A stretch of DNA of 64,000 nucleotides from Dasypus novemcinctus (Eukaryota; Chordata; Mammalia; Cingulata; Dasypodidae): contig NC_080673.1 of the NCBI RefSeq assembly GCF_030445035.2, forward strand, positions 203,132,726 through 203,196,725. The letters are read 5' to 3'. Within the stretch, counting starts at the first letter, position 1; every line of letters starts with the position of its first letter. The notes beneath the pieces were generated by a model. That model was not told the DNA's origin. It saw nothing but the letters and a program-made list of their open reading frames with translations, and did no database searches. Of the stretch, positions 33,830-43,667 are shown one piece after another. A program made the position numbers and the translations under genes.

Positions 33830-34640
33830 TGCTTGTGCACAGCGTATTGGTTGACTGCCTGAAATGGATGCAAGGTGTTAAGAGGTTTGTGGGAGGAAAG
33901 CCTGTGCAGGGCGCGGAAGAAACGGGAGGAAGAGCCCTCTGGTCTCGGTACGGGCCTGACCCCTGTGAGAGCAGAGAGGGAAGGAGGAGCCCCAGAGCAC
34001 AGCGCAGCTCTGAGTGGTGGCCATGCCTCAGGTCGGCCTTCTGGCCTGGGGCGGTGGGGAGCAGCCTGAGGAAAGTGGGGTCCGTCCCCTGTGGTGGCCC
34101 TGAAGGAGGCTGTCAGTCATCTAGGCTTGCAGCAGGGGTCTCCGTGGCCGCCACCCCACCGTTCTGTCCCTGTGGGAGGAGGGGAGAAGACAGATCATGC
34201 AAACAAGCAAATGGATACACAGGGCACATAAAGCAGAGGATGGGAGTGCGGTGTCGTATAGGGTGGACCAGGGAGGCCTCTCTGTTAAGTTGACCCTTGG
34301 GCAGGAGCCTGCAGAAAATAAGGGAGAAAAATGTGGGGGTAACTGTGGAGCAGAGCCTTTCAGTGGGAGGGAAGAGCAAAGGAAAGACCCTCGTTCTGGA
34401 TACAGTCAGAAGGATTTGCTGATGGACTGGATGTGGGATGGGAGCGGAAGAGGAATTAAGGATGACGTCAATGGGGTGGGAGAGGGTTCAGGGGGCGGGA
34501 GAATTTGGAGTTTTATTTTAGGCATGTTAGAGGCTTGAGCTGCTAGTTAGACACCTCACTGTTCAGTAGCTTGATGGCTACAGTTCTCGAGTTCAGGAAA
34601 GAGATCAAGTTTGGAGTCATGTAGACCTGTTGTTTAAAGA
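33830..34640 (+). repeat. Ancient mammalian interspersed repeat, family unassigned
   Basis: Shares the style of the 18240-18800 repeat: 'tagggtggaccagggaggcc tctctgttaa', 'gatggactggatgtgggatg', 'ttaaggatgacgtcaatggg'. Frames of 152 and 113 codons through it are repeat-derived. The palindrome TGACGTCA occurs at about 34463. Confidence 0.5.
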
Positions 34641-35544
34641 CACAGACCTGGAGGGGTCAGCTGGAACCTGCTATACAGTGAGGCAGCCACAAGGCGCGTG
34701 TGGCTAGTCTGAATTGAGGTTAACATAGTATATGAAAAAAAGAATGTAGAGTAGTTCATTAATAATCTTCTCTATTGGTTATATTTGGAATAATGATGTT
34801 TTGAATATATGGGATTAACTAAAATATATTCTTAAAATCAGTTTTGGCTGTTTCTTCTTTGTTACTATGGCTTCTAGAAAATTTAGAAATACAAATGCAG
34901 CTCATGTTAGTTTTTCATTGGGCAGCACTGATGGAGGTGGTGAATGTAGGTAGAGAAGTCTGAGGACTGAGCCTGGAGAGCAAAGGAGAGGAGGAAGGAT
35001 GAAAGGGAAGAGAAGAAAATGGTTGTGGCCGTCAGTGTGTGAGTGCGCCTTGATAGACTTTCTCTAGAACTTGCTGAAAAGAAAAGTATCGGTAGAGAAG
35101 CAAGATGTAATCAATGTGTAATAGGTGGGATTGGTTATTTATAAACTTGCACAGTTTGGAGATGGCCTAGAGGATCAGATTGTTTTGCTTACTTTTTTTA
35201 GTGAATTTCATCAGGACAAGAATGCAGCTTGTTTGGAGAAAGCGATAACATAGCCTGTCTGAGAAATCAGTCATGATGGTAGAGGGAAGAAAGCATATAA
35301 GGTTTAATGCAGTTAGTGCAGAATGGTTGATACTAATGACACCAAAAGGTCATAGAGAAGAGACAGTCCTGTAGGGCTTTCTTTCTTTTTGCAATCTTAG
35401 CTCCATGGAACTCCCTTAAAAATACCTTACCTTTTTTTGAATTCTGAATTCCTTAGGGTACCTTTTGATGTTCATTTAGACTCCTTGGGTGGACTAAGCT
35501 ACCATGGGTGTGCGTGGGCTAGGAAGAGGTGCTTTGTTACCTTC
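34641..35544. other. Continuation of old repeat or unique intron-like DNA
   Basis: 34910-35300 contains phrases such as 'gtctgaggactgagcctgga' typical of the same ancient repeat family. No gene recognised. Confidence 0.4.
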
Positions 35545-36117
35545 TGTATTAGCCAGCCAAAGGGTGCTGATGCAAAATACTAGAAATTGGTTGGTTTTTA
35601 TAAACTGTATTTATTTGGGGTTGGGCTTTACAGATACCAGGCCATAAGGCGTAAGTTACTTCCCTCACCAGAATCTATTTTCACGTCTTGGAGCAAGATG
35701 GTTGCTGATGGCTGTGAGGGTTCGGGCTTCCTGGGTTCTTCCCTTCCAGGGTCTTGCTTCTTTCTGGGTTCAAGGTTCCTTCCTTCCCACGGCTTGCTTT
35801 TTCCTGGGCTCTCAGGGTTCCTTTCTTCCTGGGGCTGTCTTCTCTTTCCTCTGTGAACTTACTTTCTGGGGCGCTAGCTTAAGGCTTTAGCATCAAACTC
35901 CAACATCAAAACTCCAACATCATAAACCCTCAACTCTGTCCTTCGCCATGCCTTTTATCTGTGAGTCCCCACCCACCAATGGAAGGGAACTCAACACCCT
36001 AATGACGTGGCCCAGTCAAAGCCCTAGTCATAACTCAGTCATGCCCCGGTACAGACCAGATTACAAACAGAATCCAATATCTATTTTTGGAATTCATAAC
36101 CATATCAAACTGCTACA
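35545..36117 (-). mobile_element. Solo LTR, MaLR-like xenarthran family (copy B)
   Basis: TGTATTAG at the left, CTGCTACA at the right, and an exact 5-bp duplication CCTTC (35540-35544 and 36118-36122). Shares with copy A 'gtgctgatgcaaaatactag', 'ttggttggtttttataaact' and 'accaggccataaggcgtaag'. The central CT-rich part (35740-35850) is a degenerate tandem array of ctgggttc/cttccttcc-like units. No internal genes. Confidence 0.9.
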
Positions 36118-36754
36118 CCTTCCATGATATAAACTCATAGTTTGGTTTTCTGGTTTTACATACTGGCCACTTGATTACTTTAGCTGGCATAATCTGGCAC
36201 CCTAAACCTTCCTTCGGGTTCTGAGCATCTCACGGAGATGCAGAGCTGAGGGCTCTGGAGCCTTCCTGATATAGCTTCTGGGCTTCTTTTTAATATGCTA
36301 GTTGCTGTATCAGATTTTTCCCAGTCAGGATACGACGCTTTTTCCTCTGCTTTCTGCTCCTCAATCCAGAAAACACCCTTGTACACTTTCCAAAGAGCAC
36401 TGCTCCTAACAGTTTTTCCCCCTGAGCCATAAGAGCTGAGAACAGTTTTCCTGAAAACAGAAACCCGTCTGAGTGGACCTTGGTTGGGCATTGCCAGAAG
36501 ATGGCATTGGAGAGGATCGGGTAGCACCCTGCAGTTGGCTGTTGGCTAAAGGAGGGTCAGAACCAGTCTGACTTTTCTCCCTGGCTTTGGGTTTAGGCCT
36601 GTCAACCTCTCAGAATGCCTCCAGCCCGTGGGGCCAGTGAGCAGTGGCGGTTGTAATGGCCAGACCAAAAACTTGGATTAAAAGGGATAAGCTAAATACA
36701 AAGTAAAACACTTTTACTTTAATTCTTCAAAATCGTATGAAGGAAAGGCTATGA
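36118..36754. other. Unassigned
   Basis: A 115-codon minus frame (36180-36527) is longer than its neighbours and not obviously repeat-derived, but I do not recognise the product and see no splice sites or promoter. It could be a piece of a processed pseudogene. Confidence 0.3.
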
Positions 36755-36965
36755 GTTAGATGAGAGCAGAGAGTATAATGGAAAGAACATCAGCTTCAAA
36801 ACTGAGACAACAGCCCTGCACCTGACTGGATGTGGGACCCTGAGTACATGCTTAGGCTTCCTAATCCAAAAGGAAGGGGTTTGACTGAGTGCAGTGTTTT
36901 TTGTGAAAGCAGTATATGGCACACAATGGGTGCTCAAATATTTAATGAATGAATAAATAAGTAAA
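36755..36965 (+). repeat. MIR SINE
   Basis: Forward MIR: 'gactggatgtgggaccctga', then the tail 'cacacaatgggtgctcaaat atttaatgaatgaat'. Confidence 0.75.
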
Positions 36966-37059
36966 AGAACTATAGAGACCTGAGGTACACTTAAGGAAAG
37001 AGGCAGGGGTGGGGTTATGGGGACCGTAGGTGTTTGGGAAGTTTCCCCATTCCCTCACC

Positions 37060-38186
37060 TGTCCCACTTTAACCTGTTCGGGTAAGGTATTGGGCGCCAC
37101 ATCTTACAGAACGGTTTATTATTTCAGTCTTAAATTTATTGAGAGCTGTTTTCTTACCCAACATGTGATCTATCCTTGAGAAAGAGCCATGAGCATTTGA
37201 GAAGAATGTATAACTTGCTGAGTTGGGATGGAGATGCAACGTTCTGTATATGTCTTTTGGGTCCAGCTCAATTATCATATTGTTCAAGTTCTCTGTTTCC
37301 TTTTGATCTTCTGTCTATTGAGATGAGTGGAATGTTGAAATTTCCAACTATTATCGTAGAAATTTCTGTTTCTCCTTTCAGGTTTGCCAGAGTTTGCCTC
37401 ATGTAATTTTGGGTACCCTGATTTAGGTGCATAGATATTTATGACTGTTACTCCTCACTGGTGGATTGCCCTTTTTATTAATATACAGCAGCCTTCTGTA
37501 TCTCCTCAGTGTTTTGCATTTAAAGTCTATTTTGTCTCACGCCAGTGTAGCTACCCCTGATCTCTTTTGGTTACTGTTTGCATAGAATATTTTATTTCCA
37601 ACCTTTCACTTTCAGTCTGTTTGCATCTTCAGGTCTAAGGTGAGTCTCCTGCAGACAGCATATGATGGCTCATGTTTTCTTTCTTCCATATTTCCTTTGG
37701 TTGTATTTTTGCCTGATCTTAACATCTTGTAACATTAATGTACCTTTGTTCAAAGAAAAACAATATGTAACATTATCCATCCTCATATTTCACTAGAGGT
37801 TTCACTATGCTATACAGTCCCATGATACATTTTTTAGCTTTTCTTCTAGTAACATATATATGACCTTAGACTTTCCCTTTCAACAAGTATCATACTCATA
37901 TATTAGCATTGCTAGTTATGAATACCATGATGTGCTTTCACCATATCTATTATTTCCAGAGATTTAAGAACGACCTTTTTACCAGTTTTGCACAAGTTAA
38001 CCCTCAACTTTATGTTCTCAAACATTGTTCTGTTTTTATGATCTATATACTAATTGTTAATGCCACGAGTTTATACAATATATTTAGTTCATAATAGCAT
38101 AGTCATATAGTATTTGTCCTTATGTGTCTAGCTTGCTTCAGTCATGATAATGTCCTCCAGGTTCATCCATATTATCATATGATTCA
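37060..38186 (-). mobile_element. Old L1 fragments: ORF2 endonuclease part, then a 3' part
   Basis: 37069-37287 on the minus strand translates to an L1 endonuclease segment (NSASYTFFSNAHGSFSRIDH), and sequence up to about 37720 matches the rest of that domain. 38075-38186 instead matches the ORF2 end/3' UTR of a minus-strand L1 (tcatatagtatttgtcctta). The order is not collinear, so at least two L1 insertions are joined. Confidence 0.75.
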
Positions 38187-38327
38187 TGTAGCAGTTTGAT
38201 ATGGTTTATGAATTCCAAAAATAGATATTGGATTATGTTTGTAAACTGGTGTGTACCTGGGCATGATTAAATTATAATTAGGACTTTGATTGGGACACGT
38301 CAGTAGCATGTTGAGTCCCTGCCCACT
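38187..38327 (+). mobile_element. Truncated solo LTR (copy C)
   Basis: Begins TGTAGCAGTTTGATATGG, the sense 5' end of the same LTR family. It runs to 'catgttgagtccctgcccac' and stops abruptly where plus-strand L1 reverse-transcriptase sequence begins. The rest of the LTR, and any right-hand duplication, are missing. Confidence 0.8.
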
Positions 38328-39268
38328 GTCACCGCTCTTATTCAGCATTGTGCTAGAAGTTCTAATTAGAGCAATTAGACAAGAAAATAAATAAAAGGCA
38401 TCCAAATAGGAAAAAAGGAAGTAAAACTCTCACTTCTCTCAGATGACATTATCCTGTATTTAGAAAATACTGAAATGTCTACAACAAAGCTACTTGAGCT
38501 AATAAATGAGTTAAGCAAGGTGGCAGGAATCAAGATCAACACACAAAAATCAGTAATGTTTCTGCATACCAGTACTGAACAATCTGAGAAGGAAATAAGG
38601 AAAAAAAAATTCCATTTTACAAAAGCAACTAAAGACTCAAATGCCTAGGAATCAATTTAACCAAAGATGTAAAGGACCTGTATTCACAAAACTACAAAAC
38701 ACTGCTAAAAGAAGACCTAAATAAATGGGAAGACATACTATGTTCATGGATTGGAAGTCTAAATATCATGAAGATGTTCATCCTACCCAAACTGATCTAT
38801 AGATTCAATACAATATCTATCAAAATTCCAACAGCCTACTTTTACAGAAACAGAAAAAGCAATTACCAAACTTATTTGGAAGGGAAAGGGTACCTGAATA
38901 GCCAAAAACATCCTAAAAAAGAGTCATGTGGGAGGACTCGCATTGCCTGACCTTGAAACATATTACAAAGCTACAGTGGTCAAAACAGCGTGACTTTGGC
39001 ATAAAGATACAGACACATTAATCAGTGGAATGGAATGGAGGGTCCAGAATTAGACCCTCACCTCTACAGCCAACTGGTTTTGACAAACCTACCAAGTCCA
39101 TGTTACTAAGACAAAACAGTTTCATCAACAAATGGTGCTGTGAGAACTGAATATCTAGAACCAAAGAAAGAAAGAGGACCCCTATCTCACTCCCTAAACA
39201 AGAATCAACTCAAAATGAATCAAAGGCCTAACTGTAAAAGCCAGGGCCATAAAACTATGAGAGAAGAT

Positions 39269-39690
39269 GGGAAGCGGATTTGGCTCAACGGATAGAGCGT
39301 CCGCCTACCACATGGGAGGTCCAAGGTTCAAACCCAGGGCCTCCTGACCCATGTGATGAACTGGCCCACACTCAGTGCTGATGCATGCAAGGAGTGCCGT
39401 GCCATGCAGGAGTGTCCCCCACGTAAGGGAGCCCCATGCGCAAGGAGTGCATCCCATAAGGAGAGCCACCCCGTGTGAAAAAAGTGCAGCCTGCCCAGGG
39501 TGGCGCTGCACACACGGAGAGCTGACACAGCAAGATGACGCAACAAAAAGAGGCACAGATTGCCAATGCCACTGACAAGGATACAACTAGACACAGAAGA
39601 ACACAAGGCGAATGAATGGACACAGAGAGCAGAAACTGGGGGGAGTGGGGAAGAGGAGAGAAATAAATTTTTAAAAATCTTAAAAAAAAA
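39269..39690 (+). mobile_element. DAS-type SINE, full length
   Basis: A clean copy: 'gggaagcggatttggctcaa cggatagagcgtccgcctac', B box 'aggttcaaacccagggcctc', and a tail ending in a 13-A run. The target duplication AAAACTATGAGA (39251-39262 and 39691-39702) is exact. Inserted in the old plus-strand L1. Confidence 0.96.
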
Positions 39691-39990
39691 AAAACTATGA
39701 GAAAAAAATGTAGGGAAATATCTTCAAGATCTTGGGGTAGGTGGTGGTTTCTCTGACCTTACATGCAAAGTACAAGCAGTGAAAGAGAAAAACAGATGCA
39801 TTGAACCTCTTCAAAATTAAACACTTCTGCACCTCACACGACTTGGTGAAGATGGTGAAAAAGCAGCGTACTGAATGGGAGAAAATATTTGGAAATCACA
39901 TATCCAATAAGTGCTTAATATTCATGAAATACAAAGAGATACTACATCTCAACAATGAAAAGACAAGTGACCAGTTAAAAATATGCAAAA

Positions 39991-40086
39991 GGGGAGTAGA
40001 CGTAGCTGAAGTGGTTGAGTGTCTAGTTCCCACATATGATGTCCCAGGTTCAATCCCCAGCACCTCCTAAAAACAAACAGAAAAGC
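39991..40086 (+). mobile_element. Short monomeric tRNA-derived SINE
   Basis: 'ggggagtagacgtagctgaa gtggttgagt' (A-box region), 'ccaggttcaatccccagcac' (B-box region), short A-rich tail. Confidence 0.8.
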
Positions 40087-40097
40087 CAACTCTCGTT

Positions 40098-40190
40098 GGG
40101 GAGTGGCTGTAGCTCAGTGGTTGAGCACCTGCTTCCCATGTATGAGTTCCTGGGTTCAATCCCCTGGTACCTCCTAAAAAGGAAAAAAAA
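40098..40190 (+). mobile_element. Short monomeric tRNA-derived SINE
   Basis: 'ggggagtggctgtagctcag tggttgagca' (A box) and 'gggttcaatcccctggtacc' (B box) with an A-rich tail. It lies 12 bases from the preceding monomer in the same orientation; the pair could be an ancestor-like arrangement for dimeric SINEs. Confidence 0.82.
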
Positions 40191-41154
40191 GGGTCAAAAG
40201 AACTTGAATAGACATTTGTCCAAAGAAGAAATACAAATGGCAAAAAAACACATGAAAAAATGTTCAGCTTCACTAGTGCTTTGAGAAATGCAAATCAAAA
40301 CTACAATGAAATATCATTTCACATCTATTAGAATGGCCACTATTCAAAAGACAGAGAACTATAAGTGTTGGAGAGATAGGAACATTTATCCACTGTTAGT
40401 GGGAATGTAGAATGGTACAGCCTCTGTGGGGTACTGTTCAGCAGTTCCTAAAGAAGTTGAATACAGATTTGCCACTTGATCCAGCAATACCACTAGTGGG
40501 TATATACCCAGAAGAACAGAGAGCAGTGACATAGACAGGCATCTGCACACCAGTGTTCATAACAGCACTATTCATGATTGCCTAAAGTTGGAGAGTTACC
40601 CAGGTGTCCATAAACTGATGAATAGATAAACTGTGGTGTATTCACATGATGGAATATTATGCAGTTGTAAGAAGAAATGAAGTTGTAAAGCATATAACAA
40701 TATGGATGAACCTGGAGGACAATATGTTGAATGAAGCAAGCCAGACACAAAAGGACAAATACTGTGCTACTATGAGTAAATATATTGTGTAATATCTTGG
40801 AGTTAATAGCTTGAATATGGGTCACCAGAAAATATAATGAAATTAGAAAATGGAAAGCTGAGGATTAACTTGTGCAGAACTGGTAAAAAGGATTTGTGTT
40901 AATCTTTGGAAATGAATAGAAAAGATGAAAACCCAACATAATGTTTTTAACTAGCAGTATTATGTGGGTATAAAAGGTTTAAAGGGAAATACTAAGTCAT
41001 GTATGTACTAAAATATAAGCTGAAAAATGTAACATGGGACTGTACAGCGTAGTAACTGCATTTGAAATATGAATATAGTATAAAATTGCATGTATGAAAC
41101 CAACTTTCTTTGAAACTGAACAAATATATGTCAATATTATAAGTTGTTAATGTC

Positions 41155-41432
41155 AGATAAAAAAAGAAACCAGACACAAAGTACTATATATTATATGATT
41201 CCATTAATATAAAATGTAAATATAAATCAATTTATAAAGATGAGGTTAGATTAGTGGTTATGTAAGACTGGGGAAGGACTGTTAAGGGATGTGGAGTTTT
41301 TCTTTTTGGAGCAATGAAATTGTAAAATTTTTTTGTAGCGATAAATGCACAACATTGTGATTATACTAAAAGCCATTGATTATACACTTTGGATAGATTG
41401 GTATGAATATATCTCAATAAAACTGCTCAGTA
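41155..41432 (+). mobile_element. Ancient L1 3' end
   Basis: 'accagacacaaagtactata tattatatga' then 'ataaatgcacaacattgtga' and 'gaatatatctcaataaaact': the 3' UTR layout of old L1M elements, similar to 1641-2046. Confidence 0.7.
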
Positions 41433-41479
41433 AATAATTGTGCAAGAATAGAAATAGCAGCTATGTACAGTGGCATGAT

Positions 41480-41650
41480 ACCTAATTGTATCGTGCCACT
41501 GCCTTCTCCTCTCCATGGTCTGATGAGAAATCTGCCTTGAATCTTACTAGCTACCTTTGTATCTGATGGATTGCTTCTTTATTGCTGCTCTTAAAATTTT
41601 CTCTTTATTTTGCAGTTTGACATTCTGAATAGTATGGTTTTTTCCCCCTT
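41480..41650 (-). mobile_element. Old L1 ORF1 fragment
   Basis: 'tgtatcgtgccactgccttc' and 'gatgagaaatctgccttgaa' match the antisense of the ORF1 C-terminal domain seen at 50320-50400 and 57855-57910. The left end carries a 12-bp stem (41469-41480 with 41489-41500) around an 8-base loop. Confidence 0.7.
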
Positions 41651-42336
41651 TTTTGCCAGGCTTATTATGTATTTCTTTAACATTATTTTGCATGTTTAAT
41701 AATTGAAAATACAATTTAAAAATAAAAAGAAAACACAGTTGAATAAAAATATACATTTCTCAATTAAATGTACTGGGTACATATAAATTTTTTTAAATCA
41801 TTGAGTATGTTACACAATATATTTGGTTCATTGTAACGCAGTCATATAGTATTTGTCCTTTTGTGTCTGGCTTGCTTCGCTCAACGTAAATATAAGAGAC
41901 TTGAGTAGACACTTGTCCAAAGAAGAAATACAAAAGGCAAAAAATACAAATGTCCTCCAGTTTCATTCATGTTGTCATATGTTTTACGACTTTGTTTCTT
42001 CTTACAGCTGCATGATATTCCATTGTATAAATACACCACATTTTGTTTATCCATTCATGTGCTGATGGACACCTGAGTTGTTTCCAGCTTTTGGCAATCA
42101 TGAATAATGCTGCTGTGAACATTGGTGTGCAGATAAGTGTTCATGTCACTGCTGTTAGTTCTTCCAGGTATATACCTAGTAGTGGTATTGCAAGGTCATA
42201 TGGCATGGCTATATTCAACTTCCTTAGGAACTGCCAAACAGTCCTTGACGGTGGTTGTACTATTCTGCATTCCCTCCAACAGGGAATAAGTGTTTCTGTC
42301 TTTCCATATCCTCTCCAACACTTGCAGTTTTGTCTT

Positions 42337-42758
42337 TTTTTTTTTTTTAAGATTTATTTATTTAAATTTTACTCCCTTCCCCTCCTCCAGCCCTGCTGTT
42401 TTTGCTGTCTGTGTTGTCTTCTCTTCTCATTTTCTCTCCTAGGTTTCACCAGGATTCGATCCTGGAGACCTCTGATGGGCAAAGAGGTTCCCTGTCAATT
42501 GTGCCTCCTCAGTTCCTGGTTTCTGCTGTGCTTCACCTTGACTCTCCTCTTGTCTCTTGTTGTGTCATTGTCTTGCTGAGTGACTCACTTGTGTGGGGCA
42601 CTGGCTAACCATGGAGGCACTCACATGTGCACTCTTGTGGGCACTGGCTCATCACATGGGTGTGCTTTCTCTTTTTCACCAGGAGCCCCCAGATATTGAA
42701 TCCATGCCCTCCCATATGGTAAGTGGAAGCTCTATCAGTTGAGCCACATCCGCTTCCC
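42337..42758 (-). mobile_element. DAS-related SINE, variant form
   Basis: T tract and 'aagatttatttatttaaatt' at the left; antisense head 'ctctatcagttgagccacat ccgcttccc' at the right. The body is unusual: it has an extra antisense tRNA-like head (ggattcgatcctggagacct) and lacks the usual gcgtggcacggcactcc block. Flanking TGTCTTT repeats mark the insertion. Confidence 0.75.
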
Positions 42759-42770
42759 TCGCTGTCTTTC

Positions 42771-43186
42771 TTTTTTTTTTTAAAGATTTATTTCTCTCCC
42801 CTTCCCCCCCCCCCCCACCCCCCAGTTGTCTCTTCTCTGTATCCATTTGCTGCGTGTTCTTCTTTGTCTGCTTCTGTTGTTGTCAGTGGCACGGGAATCT
42901 TTCTTTTTGTTGCGTGATCTTGCTGTGTCAACTCTCCATGTGTGTGGCGCCATTCCTGGGCAGGCTGCACTTTCTTTTGTGCTGGGCGGCCCTCCTTACA
43001 GGCCGCACTCCTTGCGCATGGTGCTCCCCTACACGGGGGAACCCCTGCGTGGCACGGCACTCCTTGCACTCATCAGCACTGCGCATGGGCCAGCTCCACA
43101 TGGGTCAAGGAGGCCCGGGGTTTGAATCGCGGACCTTCCATGTGGTAGGCGGACGCCCCATCCATTGGGCCAAGTCTGCTTCCCTC
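42771..43186 (-). mobile_element. DAS-type SINE, full length
   Basis: Antisense tail (ttaaagatttatttctctcc) to head (ggtttgaatcgcggaccttc, ctgcttccc). Inserted directly beside the variant SINE; tgtctttc/tgtcttttt recurs at each boundary, so both used the same T-rich target. Confidence 0.92.
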
Positions 43187-43244
43187 TGTCTTTTTAAGAG
43201 TGGGCTTTCTGTTGGGTGTGAAATGATATCTCACTGTAGTTTCC

Positions 43245-43658
43245 TTTTTTTTTTTTAAAGATTTATTTCATTTATTTCTCTCCCCTTCCCCACCGTTGTC
43301 TGCTCTCTCTGTCCATTCGCTGTGTGTTCTTCTGCATCTGCTTGTATTATCAGGCAGCACTGGGAACTGCGTCTCCTTTGTATTGTGTCATCTTGCTGCA
43401 TCAGCTCTCCATGTCTGCGGTGCCACTCCTGGGTGGGCTGAGCTTTTTTCACGAGGGGTGTCTCTCTTTGTGGGGTGCACACCTTGTGCATGGGGTACCC
43501 CTACGTGGGGGTGCCCCCGCGTGGCGTGGCACTCCTTGCGCACGGCAGCACTGTGCATGGGCCAGCTTGCCACACAGGTCAGGAGGCCTTGGGGATCGAA
43601 CCCTAGACTCTCCATATGGTAGACAGATGCTCTGTAAGTTGAGCCATGTCCACTTCCC
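43245..43658 (-). mobile_element. DAS-type SINE, full length
   Basis: Antisense tail to head (gggatcgaaccctagactct, ccacttcc). Target duplication CTGTAGTTT at 43234-43242 and at 43658-43666. The right-hand copy of this duplication is the exact site where the young L1 then inserted. Confidence 0.92.
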
Positions 43659-43667
43659 TGTAGTTTT
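43649..43667. repeat. Left target-site duplication of the young L1
   Basis: TCCACTTCCCTGTAGTTTT, identical to 53048-53066. The final Ts could also belong to the antisense poly(A) tail, so the true duplication is 15-19 bp. Confidence 0.92.

Larger units (their letters stand above)
38322..41150 (+). mobile_element. Old L1, reverse transcriptase to 3' UTR
   Basis: Plus-strand L1 starting in the RT domain ('ctgtcaccgctcttattcag'), passing the region with phrases 'agatgacattatcctgtatt' (active-site region) and 'aagatgttcatcctacccaa', to the ORF2 end near 40800. Riddled with stops; the longest remaining frame is about 90 codons. Interrupted by three SINEs (39269-39690, 39991-40086, 40098-40190). 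The left edge is a rearrangement junction with LTR copy C. Confidence 0.85.

Noticed and set aside
36180-36527. 115-codon minus frame with less biased composition
   Set aside because: Could be part of a processed pseudogene, but I could not match it to any protein I know, and no tail or target duplication is visible.
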